A stretch of 41,088 bases of DNA from Candidatus Tayloriibacteriota bacterium (GTDB lineage Bacteria > Patescibacteriota > Minisyncoccia > Phycocordibacterales > PALSA-1337): NCBI GenBank assembly GCA_028286665.1, contig JAQBRD010000010.1:1-41088 (forward strand). Reading direction: 5' to 3'. The notes below the pieces were generated by a model. It made no database searches, was not told the origin of the DNA, and saw only the letters and a list, made by a program, of their open reading frames with translations. Position 1 is the first letter of the stretch; every line of letters starts with the position of its first letter. Positions 9,847 to 19,094 of the stretch are shown here, in pieces. A program made the position numbers and the translations under genes.

Positions 9847-11133
9847 ATGAAATTCACCAAAACCACCCTCAAGAACGGCCTTCGCCTCGTCACCGTGCCG
9901 ATGCCTGCAAATCCTGCGGTCACCGTGCTTGTCCTCGTCGAAGCTGGGTCAAAATACGAGTCGAAAGCCGAGAGCGGCATCTCGCATTTCCTCGAGCATA
10001 TGGTCTTCAAGGGCACCACGAAGCGCCCGAAGGCCTCGCTCATCTCCCGCGAGCTCGATTCGATCGGCGCGCACTACAATGCCTTCACAGGCCAGGAATA
10101 TACTGGTTACTATGCGAAAGTCGACAAGCGCCACACCGCGCTCGCACTCGACATCGTCTCGGACATGTATGCCGATCCGCTCCTCGATGCAGCTGAGATC
10201 GAAAAGGAGAAGGGCGTCATCATCGAGGAGCTTCGCATGTATCAGGATCTCCCGCATCGGCATGTGCAGGATCTCTTCCTGGAACTCGTCTACGGAGATC
10301 AGCCGGCAGGTTGGAAGATCGTCGGAAATGAGGGAACTATCAAGAGTTTCACCCGCGATCATTTCATCGACTATCGGTCGAGGCACTATGTCGCTCCAGC
10401 GACGACGGTTATCGTTTCAGGCTCATTCGATGAAGCCTCGATCGCAGGAGAAGTCGAGAAAGCCTTCGCGAAGATCAGCGGCGGCCCAGATATCGCAAAA
10501 GCACTGAAGCCGAAAGTCATCGAAGCTCAGGCGAAGCCCGAAGCCAAAGTCCATTTCCGCGAGACCGATCAGACGCATCTCGTCATCGGCGTCCGATCAT
10601 TCGATACGTTCAGCAAATACGATCCTGCGCTCAAAGTGCTCTCGACTGTCCTCGGAAAGGGCATGAGCTCGCGCCTCTTCACTATTCTCCGCGACGAAAT
10701 GGGCGTCTGCTACTATGTGAATGCGGATAATGACGGGTACACTGATACCGGACTCTTCACTGTCTCTGCAGGCGTCGACAATAAGCGCGTCGAGGAGGTG
10801 CTCAAGGTAATCATGCGCGAGTTCAGACGGCTCACGAATGAAGCTGTTCCCGCACACGAACTGCAGAAAGCGAAGGATTTCATGCTCGGCAGCACAGTGC
10901 TCGGTCTTGAGACATCGGATGCGCAGGCTGAATTCTTCGGCATGCAGGAAACAGTGAAAGGGAAGATCCGCTCGTTCGAAGAAATCTCAGCTGAAATCAT
11001 GGCGGTTACCGCGGAAGATCTGCAGAACGTAGCAAAACTCATCTTCGTCGATCAGGGCCTCAATCTCGCGCTCGTCGGCCGATACCAGGATGCATCGGCA
11101 CTCATGCCTGTCCTGACCTTCGCCGCGAATTAA
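9847..11133 (+). CDS. M16 family zinc metallopeptidase (insulinase/processing peptidase-like)
   Basis: Inverted zinc motif HFLEHMVFKGT, followed by the typical SRELDSIGAHYNAFTGQEYTGYYAKV. Confidence 0.93.
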   Translation: MKFTKTTLKNGLRLVTVPMPANPAVTVLVLVEAGSKYESKAESGISHFLEHMVFKGTTKRPKASLISRELDSIGAHYNAFTGQEYTGYYAKVDKRHTALALDIVSDMYADPLLDAAEIEKEKGVIIEELRMYQDLPHRHVQDLFLELVYGDQPAGWKIVGNEGTIKSFTRDHFIDYRSRHYVAPATTVIVSGSFDEASIAGEVEKAFAKISGGPDIAKALKPKVIEAQAKPEAKVHFRETDQTHLVIGVRSFDTFSKYDPALKVLSTVLGKGMSSRLFTILRDEMGVCYYVNADNDGYTDTGLFTVSAGVDNKRVEEVLKVIMREFRRLTNEAVPAHELQKAKDFMLGSTVLGLETSDAQAEFFGMQETVKGKIRSFEEISAEIMAVTAEDLQNVAKLIFVDQGLNLALVGRYQDASALMPVLTFAAN

Positions 11134-11155
11134 TGGCGATGCTATACTATCAACC

Positions 11156-12256
11156 ATGAATCAAGAAAGCCGCAATCTTATCGTCAATATCACCTCAGGA
11201 AGCATCGTCCGCACGATACTTTTCATCATCCTTTTCGTATTCCTCTACTATATCCGCGATCTGATCCTCGTCATCCTTGCGGCCGTAGTGATCGCGTCAG
11301 CAGTAGAGCCAGTCACCCGACGGCTTGCCCGATACAAGATCAAGCGCCTCCCAGCGGTCATCCTCGTCTACCTCGTCATCGCGGCATTGCTTGCGGTATT
11401 CTTCATATTCTTCCTCCCGTCGCTCCTCAATGAATCCATCTCATATCTCAATAATCTTCCGCAGAACATCAAGCTGAGCGATTTCTGGAGCCCGATCCGC
11501 GATTCCGGCCTTATGCCCTCGGGCACTGCCGGCAATGCGGTGACCGCGCTTTCGTCGCAGAGCTTCTCCATCAAGGAACTCATCGAAGGCATCAGGACGA
11601 TCGTCTCTGGCAGCGGGGAAGGAATATTGAAGACGGCGAGCGTCGTCTTCGGAGGCGCGCTCAGCTTCGTCCTCATGATCGTGCTCTCATTCTATCTCGC
11701 GGTGCAGGAAGACGGCGTGAGCAATTTCCTCAAGATCGTCAGTCCGGTCAAGCAGCATGACTATATCATCGGCCTCTGGAAACGTTCGCAGCGCAAGATC
11801 GGCTACTGGATGCAAGGCCAGATGCTTCTCGGACTGCTTGTCGGAATCCTCGTCTATCTCGGCCTCGTCATATTCGTCGATGCGAATCACGCGCTCCTTC
11901 TTGCTTCGATCGCTGCGATCTTCGAGCTCATCCCGATCTTCGGCCCGATCCTCGCGGCCATTCCGGCGATCCTCATCGCATTCGTCGACGGCGGGGCAGA
12001 GCATGGCGTCGCCAAAGCCTTCGCCGTCATCGTCATCTATCTCATCATCCATCAGTTTGAGAACCATCTGCTGTATCCGCTCGTCGTGAAGAAGATCGTC
12101 GGCGTCTCGCCGATCCTCGTCATCATCGCGCTCGTCATCGGCGCGAAGCTCGCCGGCTTCCTCGGGGCCATCCTCGCCGTCCCGGTCGCAGCGGCACTCA
12201 TGGAATTCATCGCCGATATCGAGAAGGACAAGAACGCCATGACCACGCAGATATAG
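11156..12256 (+). CDS. AI-2E family transporter (PerM-like)
   Basis: Multi-TM protein with FELIPIFGPILAAIPAILIAF, HQFENHLLYPLVVKKIVGVSP and GAILAVPVAAALMEF. Confidence 0.9.
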   Translation: MNQESRNLIVNITSGSIVRTILFIILFVFLYYIRDLILVILAAVVIASAVEPVTRRLARYKIKRLPAVILVYLVIAALLAVFFIFFLPSLLNESISYLNNLPQNIKLSDFWSPIRDSGLMPSGTAGNAVTALSSQSFSIKELIEGIRTIVSGSGEGILKTASVVFGGALSFVLMIVLSFYLAVQEDGVSNFLKIVSPVKQHDYIIGLWKRSQRKIGYWMQGQMLLGLLVGILVYLGLVIFVDANHALLLASIAAIFELIPIFGPILAAIPAILIAFVDGGAEHGVAKAFAVIVIYLIIHQFENHLLYPLVVKKIVGVSPILVIIALVIGAKLAGFLGAILAVPVAAALMEFIADIEKDKNAMTTQI

Positions 12257-12282
12257 GTCTCGCAGAATCCTCACCAAATCCC

Positions 12283-13737
12283 ATGTCAAAAAAACCATTC
12301 TATATAACAACGACGCTCCCGTATGTGAATGCCCGCGCGCATTTCGGCCATGCGCTCGAATTCATGCGCGCGGATATCATCGCCCGATACAAGAAGCTGG
12401 CAGGCTACGAGGTCTTTTTCAATACTGGCACTGATGAGCACGGACAGAAACTGTTCGACGAAGCCGCAAAAGCAGGGAAGCCGGTCCAGCAGTATGTCGA
12501 TGAGAATTCGCAGGCGTTCCGCGAGATCGTTAAGCTTCTCGGCGTTTCGGACGATATCCACTTCATCCGCACGACTGACGAGAAGCATGTGAAATGCGCC
12601 CAGGCATTCTGGAATCGGGTCAATGAGCGCGGCTATATCTACAAGAAGAATTACACTGCGAAATACTGCGTCGGCTGCGAGCTCGAGAAGAAGGACTCCG
12701 ACCTCGTCGACGGACGCTGCCCGCTCCATCCGAACCGAGAGCTTGAGCTCATCGAGGAAGAAAATTATTTCTTCAAGTTCTCGGCGTTCACCCAGCCGCT
12801 CCTTGACCTGTATGCGAAGAATCCGAATTTCGTCATACCGAATTCGCGTTTCAATGAGATCAGGGCCTTTGTCGAGCGGGGCCTCGAGGATTTTTCGATC
12901 TCTCGGCTCAAGAGCAAGATGTCATGGGGAGTTCCTGTTCCCGGCGATGACGAACATGTCATGTACGTGTGGTTCGATGCGCTCACAAGCTATATCTCAA
13001 CGCTCGGCTGGCCCGATGAAGCAACTGTGAAAGAGGGAGGGGACTTCGACCGCTATTGGGTCCACGGCACGCCGACGCAATATTGCGGCAAGGACAATCT
13101 CCGCCAGCAGACTGCGACCTGGCAGGCGATGCTCATGGCTGCAGGTCTCCCGAACAGCTTCCAGATCATCATAAACGGTTTCATTACTGGCGAAGGCGGC
13201 ATCAAGATGAGCAAATCACTCGGCAATGTCGTCGATCCGCTTGACCTCATCAAGGAATACGGCGCTGATGCGCTGCGATATTATGTCGCGCGAGAGGTGT
13301 CGATGTTCGAGGACAGCCCATTCACCCTTGAGGCTTTCAAGAATAGCTACAATGCAGGCCTTGCGAACGGCGTGGGCAATCTCGTTTCGCGAGTCGTGAA
13401 GATGGCTGAAACAAACGGCGTCCGTTACGATGTTCCGGTCGATGCGGCTGCGCTCACCTCGCTCTACGCTGAACATTATGAGAAGTTCGAAATCAACAAG
13501 GTCTGCGACGAGATCTGGAAAAAGATCGCAGCCGCTGACCGTTTCATCCAAGAGCAGGCTCCATTCAAGAAAGTGAAAGTCGACCTCGCAGCAGGGAAGG
13601 CTGATATCGCATATCTCCTCGGCGAAGTCGCAGCTATCGGCGCGCTCCTCCAGCCGATCATGCCGGAAACTTCCGCGAAGATCGCCATCGCTATCCGCGA
13701 CAACACCGTCGCTGCGCCGCTTTTCCTCCGAAAATAA
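12283..13737 (+). CDS. metG: Methionyl-tRNA synthetase
   Basis: TTTLPYVNARAHFGHALEFMRADIIARY, TGTDEHGQKL, CxxC zinc knuckle (YCVGCELEK), GGIKMSKSLGNVVDP. Confidence 0.95.
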   Translation: MSKKPFYITTTLPYVNARAHFGHALEFMRADIIARYKKLAGYEVFFNTGTDEHGQKLFDEAAKAGKPVQQYVDENSQAFREIVKLLGVSDDIHFIRTTDEKHVKCAQAFWNRVNERGYIYKKNYTAKYCVGCELEKKDSDLVDGRCPLHPNRELELIEEENYFFKFSAFTQPLLDLYAKNPNFVIPNSRFNEIRAFVERGLEDFSISRLKSKMSWGVPVPGDDEHVMYVWFDALTSYISTLGWPDEATVKEGGDFDRYWVHGTPTQYCGKDNLRQQTATWQAMLMAAGLPNSFQIIINGFITGEGGIKMSKSLGNVVDPLDLIKEYGADALRYYVAREVSMFEDSPFTLEAFKNSYNAGLANGVGNLVSRVVKMAETNGVRYDVPVDAAALTSLYAEHYEKFEINKVCDEIWKKIAAADRFIQEQAPFKKVKVDLAAGKADIAYLLGEVAAIGALLQPIMPETSAKIAIAIRDNTVAAPLFLRK

Positions 13738-13738
13738 G

Positions 13739-14596
13739 ATGAAGCCATTCGAGCTGAAATACATCGACATCCATTGCCACCTCAATTTTCCGGAATATGA
13801 GGCTGATATCGATGATGTCGTCATGCGCGCGCGAGATGCGGGCGTCGGCATGATCGTCGTCGGGACGGGGAAAGAGACATCCGTTCGTGCCGTCGAGCTT
13901 GCGCAGAAATACGACAATATCTGGGCGATCATCGGCCTCCACCCGGTGCATGCGCACGAGGAGGTGAAATCGGATTCCGGCGTTCGGTTCGACCGGGATC
14001 TGTATCTCGAGCTTGCCAAGCACCCGAAAGTCGTCGGCATCGGCGAATGCGGCTATGATTTCTTCAGATCCGAAGCGACGGCAGAAATCATAGCCGCTCA
14101 GGACGAGGCTTTCCGCGGACAGATCGATATCGCGCATGAAGTCGAAAAGCCGCTCATGCTTCACCTCCGTAATGACATGAAGGGAAGCGGCCCGCATGGC
14201 AAGAGCGCATATGCCGAGGCCATCGAGGTCCTCAGGTCGCTCAATGGCGGCAGCGGCCCGAAGATTGCCGGCGATGCGCATTTCTTTGCAGGAACGACCG
14301 ATGAGGCAAAGGCCTTCTTCGGGCTCGGTTTCAATATATCTTTCACCGGAGTCATCACGTTCGCGAAATCCTATGACGAAGTCGTCCGTCTGGCGCCTGC
14401 AGATCGGATCATGTCTGAAACGGATGCGCCGTTCGTCACGCCGGTGCCGCATCGCGGCGAGCGCAATGAGCCGTTCTTCGTCATCGAGGTCGCGCATCGG
14501 ATTGCCGCGCTCCGCGGAGCCATCCCTGGGTCAGATGCCGAGCAAGCCATGCTCAAGCAGCTCGTAGACAACGCTCGGAAGCTATTTTCAATATAG
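13739..14596 (+). CDS. tatD: TatD family metal-dependent hydrolase
   Basis: IDIHCHLNFPEYEADIDDV, GLHPVHAHE, VVGIGECGYDFF, LMLHLRND, SETDAPFVTP. Confidence 0.9.
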   Translation: MKPFELKYIDIHCHLNFPEYEADIDDVVMRARDAGVGMIVVGTGKETSVRAVELAQKYDNIWAIIGLHPVHAHEEVKSDSGVRFDRDLYLELAKHPKVVGIGECGYDFFRSEATAEIIAAQDEAFRGQIDIAHEVEKPLMLHLRNDMKGSGPHGKSAYAEAIEVLRSLNGGSGPKIAGDAHFFAGTTDEAKAFFGLGFNISFTGVITFAKSYDEVVRLAPADRIMSETDAPFVTPVPHRGERNEPFFVIEVAHRIAALRGAIPGSDAEQAMLKQLVDNARKLFSI

Positions 14597-14683
14597 GAAA
14601 CTCATATTCGCTTCATTCTTTTTTGACTGGAATTTCATTCTGCTCTGATACTCTCTGTGCATTAGAAAATAATCACAACGAAT

Positions 14684-15166
14684 ATGAAAATAGATATGAA
14701 TCAGAAGGGAGGCGAACAGTCGCGAGGTTTTACACTCATCGAAGTGCTCATCGTCATCGGCATCATCGCGGTTCTCGCTGCTGTCGTGCTCGTAGCAGTG
14801 AATCCGGCCCGGCAATTCAAGCTTGCCCGCGATGCGCAGCGCACCAGCAATGTGAATGCGATCCTCAATACTGTCGGGCAGAACATGGCAGAGCATCATG
14901 GGCTATTTGTCTGCGGTGCAGATACTTCGCCGACCGCCATACCGCTTACATCGACGATGATCAGGAGTACGGGAGGATTCGATCTCGCTCGATGCGTCGT
15001 GCCGGCATATATCTCGATTTTGCCGATAGATCCGACTGCTGATGGCGCGCATTTTACGACGATGACCGATTACGATACTGGCTATGTGATCTATTCGGAT
15101 GCGCAGGGGAGGATAACGGCAAGTTCGACCGGTGAAATTACAACATCAATATCAGTGACACGATAG
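14684..15166 (+). CDS. Type IV prepilin-like protein with N-terminal methylation motif
   Basis: RGFTLIEVLIVIGIIAVLAAVVLVAVNPARQFKLARDAQR. Confidence 0.9.
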   Translation: MKIDMNQKGGEQSRGFTLIEVLIVIGIIAVLAAVVLVAVNPARQFKLARDAQRTSNVNAILNTVGQNMAEHHGLFVCGADTSPTAIPLTSTMIRSTGGFDLARCVVPAYISILPIDPTADGAHFTTMTDYDTGYVIYSDAQGRITASSTGEITTSISVTR

Positions 15167-15202
15167 GGGGTAGTAGTACGGCATAGATTATACTAAAGAC
15201 AT

Positions 15203-16213
15203 ATGAAAAAGCCGAATGTGAAGACTGTATTCCTAACAATCATCGCATTTATGCTGATTACGACTATCGGGATATTTCATGCCAAATACGCTGCAGACCT
15301 TGGCGTGCTCCGTGCTGCGGAATTACTGAAAGTGTCCGACTCGAAACCAACGTACTCGAACCCATCTCTGAATCTAGAAACAGATGCTCTTCCAGTCCAC
15401 GCTCCGACCGGCGGCATCCCTAAAGCTGCTGTACTGAAGAGTATTCCCATTCCCCAGATTACTGCCGAATCATATCTAATAGGCGATCTCAACACTGGCG
15501 AAGTATTCGTTTCCAAATCTCCAGAAGCTGTCGTTCCGATCGCTTCGATCAGCAAGCTGATTACGCTGCTCACTGCAGAAGACATGAACTCGCAGGGAAT
15601 CCTTCGCGATGACGATCTCGTTACTATCACTGAAAAGATGCTTGAACCAATCGGCACAGAGGGCAACCTGGCTGTCGGGGAAGTATATGCTGCAAAAGAA
15701 CTCCGATACCCGCTCCTGCTCGAATCCAGCAATGATGCAGCCGACGCTCTCGCCGAAGCTTCAGGATACGATCATTTCATAACATCGATGAAGATCAAGG
15801 CGAATGAGATAGGCATGACGCATACTTCTTTCGAAGATCCGTCAGGGCTCAGCGATCAGAATATCTCGAATGCTCAGGATTTATTCGCGCTTGCCAGGTA
15901 TCTCTACAAGAACGAACCGAAGATCCTTGAATTGAGCCGGACCCCGACAGCGGATCTCGCTTCGACTACTGCCAGGATGGCGCACCATTATGCGAACACG
16001 AATCCTTTTGTCGGAGATCCGCATTATATCGGAGGGAAGACAGGGAGAACTGCAGCGGCAAAGGAATCGATGCTCTCGCTCTTCAATTACGAGGTCGGAA
16101 GCAAGACATATCCGATAGTCGTGATCGTGCTGCGCTCAGATTACAATTCGCGGCAGATCGACTCTTCGCTGTTGTTCGAGCAATTCTTCATGAAAGTCGA
16201 AGGCGCGCATTGA
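15203..16213 (+). CDS. D-alanyl-D-alanine carboxypeptidase (PBP5/S11-like)
   Basis: SISK (SxxK), SSN and GGKTGRTAAAKES (KTG) motifs; N-terminal TM/signal anchor. Confidence 0.9.
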   Translation: MKKPNVKTVFLTIIAFMLITTIGIFHAKYAADLGVLRAAELLKVSDSKPTYSNPSLNLETDALPVHAPTGGIPKAAVLKSIPIPQITAESYLIGDLNTGEVFVSKSPEAVVPIASISKLITLLTAEDMNSQGILRDDDLVTITEKMLEPIGTEGNLAVGEVYAAKELRYPLLLESSNDAADALAEASGYDHFITSMKIKANEIGMTHTSFEDPSGLSDQNISNAQDLFALARYLYKNEPKILELSRTPTADLASTTARMAHHYANTNPFVGDPHYIGGKTGRTAAAKESMLSLFNYEVGSKTYPIVVIVLRSDYNSRQIDSSLLFEQFFMKVEGAH

Positions 16214-16214
16214 T

Positions 16215-17102
16215 CTATATCTTGCATTGAGAAACGAGCGCGTCGATGTCTAGCTGAGTGAGTTCCAGGGAGTCTCCGCTATTGAGACGATACATGATCG
16301 CATCGGGATTGGCGATATGACTTAGTCCGAGCGCATGCCCGAGCTCATGCTCGAGGAGTCGGAGCAGGCGCTGCTTGTCATTGAACTGATAGATATTGAT
16401 CGATGCTCCGGTCTTGTCGCTCACGTATTCGCCCTCATCGAATTCCGGTCCGTTCGCAGCGCCGATCGTATTGTATGAAGTCACTGTTATATTCAGTTGC
16501 TTCCCGATAGCATTCAGGTCGGGTACAAGGGAATTGATGGCATTGACTGCATCGTTGTAATCGCTTTCTGCTGCGCGTATCCTCTGGACCAATTCCTCAG
16601 TGTGATTCTTCGAAGATCGATATATCGCCATAAGATCGTCGAGCGTTCCTTTCTTGCGAGCAAGCTCTTCTTTCAGCGCTACGTATTTTGATTTCAGAGT
16701 ATTGTATTTCGCGCGCGTCTGCTCGATAGACCCTCCGAGCACATCGAGCTTGTCGGTCGTCTTCTGTCGATAGTCATACTCCAAGTTGATCTTGATATCG
16801 CTGAATTGCTGGCTATTGTCCGGATCAAAGACGAACAGATCTTTTCCGAGAGCATTCTCCCATTTTCCTGCGGCGAGCTTCACATCGTCGAGCAATTCCT
16901 CCTGTGATATGTCGAACTGCTCATCGAACCTGCCGATTGAATATGTGAGAGGGAAGGCGCACGGCCGCACGATGCGCACGATGTTCTTCACGCTGCTTGC
17001 GATACGCTGATGATGTCCTTGATAGTAGAAGACGAAAGCTCCGAATATGAGCAGGAAAGACACTAGGCTCAATATGTCGCTTCGTCGGGATTGGTGTTTC
17101 AT
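16215..17102 (-). CDS. Membrane-anchored matrixin-like zinc metalloprotease with central coiled coil
   Basis: HELGHALGLSH (HExxHxxGxxH) plus Met-turn-like NPDAIMY; N-terminal TM; Lys/Glu-rich helical middle. Confidence 0.85.
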   Translation of the reverse strand: MKHQSRRSDILSLVSFLLIFGAFVFYYQGHHQRIASSVKNIVRIVRPCAFPLTYSIGRFDEQFDISQEELLDDVKLAAGKWENALGKDLFVFDPDNSQQFSDIKINLEYDYRQKTTDKLDVLGGSIEQTRAKYNTLKSKYVALKEELARKKGTLDDLMAIYRSSKNHTEELVQRIRAAESDYNDAVNAINSLVPDLNAIGKQLNITVTSYNTIGAANGPEFDEGEYVSDKTGASINIYQFNDKQRLLRLLEHELGHALGLSHIANPDAIMYRLNSGDSLELTQLDIDALVSQCKI

Positions 17103-17108
17103 GCGTCA

Positions 17109-17114
17109 ATCATA
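17109..17114 (-). promoter_or_regulatory. -10-like TATGAT, 6 nt from the start of the matrixin-like gene
   Basis: Minus strand TATGAT-TGACGC-ATG. Confidence 0.4.
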
Positions 17115-17219
17115 CCAGCATCTATCCGTTTCCGCTCGCCGCGCCAGATGATAAGGATACTCCTGTCTTTTTTCATAGGGCAATTATGACGTGGATGGGA
17201 AAAGGAGTACAATATATGT

Positions 17220-17333
17220 ATGCTAACACTCATCATTGCCGCCGCCGTAGTTGCCTTCATATTCTTCGGCCCGCATACCAAGAAGAAGGAAGAGAAGAAA
17301 GACGACAAGAAGGACGATAAGAAGAAGCATTAG
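17220..17333 (+). CDS. 37-aa TM microprotein with a Lys/Asp/Glu tail (not in ORF track)
   Basis: MLTLIIAAAVVAFIFFGPHTKKKEEKKDDKKDDKKKH*; preceded by AAGGAG and TACAAT. Confidence 0.55.
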   Translation: MLTLIIAAAVVAFIFFGPHTKKKEEKKDDKKDDKKKH

Positions 17334-17377
17334 TCGCTCATATTGATGATTTCTATCAATAGGGGTATACTTCATTT

Positions 17378-17479
17378 ATGAACTTCTTGCAGCGAACAAT
17401 TCTCCTTCAGCTCCTGGCCATTTTCGCGTATATTGCGAAAGGCCCTGTTGTGGAGTTTTGTCCCGTGCGCATCTCATAG
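17378..17479 (+). CDS. 33-aa hydrophobic peptide, possible leader peptide (not in ORF track)
   Basis: MNFLQRTILLQLLAIFAYIAKGPVVEFCPVRIS*; TATACT (17366-17371) ends 6 nt before ATG; a terminator hairpin follows. Confidence 0.4.
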   Translation: MNFLQRTILLQLLAIFAYIAKGPVVEFCPVRIS

Positions 17480-17502
17480 AAACCAGCAGATGATATGCTC
17501 AG

Positions 17503-17537
17503 GAGCCAGGACTTCACGAATGAAGCCTGGCTCTTTT
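17503..17537 (+). terminator. Intrinsic terminator/attenuator GAGCCAGG-A-CTTCA-CGAA-TGAAG-CCTGGCTC-TTTT
   Basis: 13-bp stem with a single bulge followed by TTTT, between a micro-ORF and the next small ORF. Confidence 0.75.
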
Positions 17538-17589
17538 GCTGATGCAGGAGGGTCGACAAAATAGCACCCCAAATTGGAGGATCCAATCA

Positions 17590-17760
17590 ATGAAATCAAA
17601 TGCAAAAATCCGCGTACCAGCTACCGTAAGTCCGCTCCGTTCCCAGAAATTTATCGTCCGGGTAAAGCCGGTCGAGCCTGGAGGCAAAGTCGATCTGTTC
17701 GCCGGCAACGATAGGCCGTCGCGCAATCTGTTCAAGAAGGCTAGAAATAGCCGCGCATGA
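17590..17760 (+). CDS. 56-aa basic hypothetical protein
   Basis: MKSNAKIRVPATVSPLRSQKFIVRVKPVEPGGKVDLFAGNDRPSRNLFKKARNSRA; GGAGG SD at 17576-17580; terminator downstream. Confidence 0.5.
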   Translation: MKSNAKIRVPATVSPLRSQKFIVRVKPVEPGGKVDLFAGNDRPSRNLFKKARNSRA

Positions 17761-17790
17761 TCTCGCGTCGTGCTGATCCCCAGGCATCGA

Positions 17791-17812
17791 GGGGTGCCAT
17801 CGCACCCCTTTT
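17791..17812 (+). terminator. Intrinsic terminator GGGGTGC-CATC-GCACCCC-TTTT
   Basis: Perfect 7-bp GC-rich stem with a T tract. Confidence 0.8.
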
Positions 17813-17842
17813 AATAAAAATCAAAAGCGTTAGCATATTCAT

Positions 17843-18961
17843 ATGAAAACAAAGAAAACTTCCAAGACCAAAAAGACCGCAAAAAAGGCTGCAGCAAAAA
17901 AGCGCATCGACACGATCGATTTCGCCAATCTCCAGTTCGGCAAGATCCATACGGATCATATGGTCGTCGTCAGATATGCTGCTGGAAAATGGGGCAAGAC
18001 CCAGCTCGTCCCGTACGGCCCGCTTGAACTCATGCCATCCATTTCTGCGCTGCATTATGGGCAAGCTGTCTTCGAGGGCATGAAGGTTTTCTCGGCTGAA
18101 GCGATTCCGTCTGCAAACGGAAAAGCCGCGGCTGGAAAAGGGAAGCGCCGTACGCTCGTCTATCGTCCTCTCGCGCATGTCGCCCGCTTCAATCGCTCGC
18201 TCGAGCGTCTTGCCATGCCGCAGGTCTCAAAAGAATTATTCGTCGGAGCCGTCGAGAAGCTCGTCGCGAAGGATGCCGAGTGGGCGCATCGCGCCGGCCA
18301 GCTCTATCTCCGGCCGTTCATGTTCTCAGTCGACACCGCGCTCGGCGTGAAAGTCGCTGATGAATATCTGTTCATGGTCTTCGCATGTCCGGTAGGTCCG
18401 TATTATTCGAAGCCGCTCAATCTGAAGATCGAAACAGAATACTCGCGATCAGCTCCTGGAGGCGTCGGCTTCTCGAAAGCTGCGGGGAACTACGCTGCAA
18501 GCATGCTTCCGACCAAGCTCGCCCAGCAGGCCGGCTTCGACCAGCTCATCTGGACTGATGCAGCGACGCATTCGTACGTCGAAGAATCCGGCACGATGAA
18601 CATCCTCTTCGTCATCGACGGCAAGCTCGTCACGCCGAATCTCTCGAACACGATCCTCGCCGGCATCACCCGCGACAGCATCATCGCGATCGCCAAAGAA
18701 TGGAATATCCCAGTCGAGGAGCGGAAGGTCGCCGTAGCGGAACTGGTCGAAGGGCTTGCGAAGGGAACAGTTACCGAAGTCTTCGGCGCAGGCACCGCCG
18801 CGACGATCATCGCCGTCGAATCGATCACGCATGACGGCAAGAAATATCCGCTTCCGAAAGCCGATGAGAAGTCTCTGTCTGCGAAAATCTACGCTGAACT
18901 CGAGGCGATCAAGCGGGGTAAAAAAGCGGATGCCCGCGGCTGGATGCATCAAGTCAATTAG
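17843..18961 (+). CDS. ilvE: Branched-chain amino acid aminotransferase with Lys-rich N-terminal extension
   Basis: ALHYGQAVFEGMKVF, AAGNYAASMLPTKLAQQAGFDQLIWTDAATHSYVEESGTMNILFVID; PLP fold-type IV. Confidence 0.93.
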   Translation: MKTKKTSKTKKTAKKAAAKKRIDTIDFANLQFGKIHTDHMVVVRYAAGKWGKTQLVPYGPLELMPSISALHYGQAVFEGMKVFSAEAIPSANGKAAAGKGKRRTLVYRPLAHVARFNRSLERLAMPQVSKELFVGAVEKLVAKDAEWAHRAGQLYLRPFMFSVDTALGVKVADEYLFMVFACPVGPYYSKPLNLKIETEYSRSAPGGVGFSKAAGNYAASMLPTKLAQQAGFDQLIWTDAATHSYVEESGTMNILFVIDGKLVTPNLSNTILAGITRDSIIAIAKEWNIPVEERKVAVAELVEGLAKGTVTEVFGAGTAATIIAVESITHDGKKYPLPKADEKSLSAKIYAELEAIKRGKKADARGWMHQVN

Positions 18962-19059
18962 TTAATAACAAGTTAATAGTGAGTGATTAAACTGTTTCTA
19001 ATCTGTGGATTACTGAGTGATTTCATGTGGATACCTTAATTGTCATTTAACCTATCGCG

Positions 19060-19088
19060 TTGCAGTATGTGGGCAAAAATGCTATAAA
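19060..19088 (+). promoter_or_regulatory. Promoter of the response regulator: TTGCAG-N17-TATAAA, 6 nt from ATG
   Basis: TTGCAG 19060-19065, TATAAA 19083-19088, ATG 19095. Confidence 0.6.
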
Positions 19089-19094
19089 TGTCCC

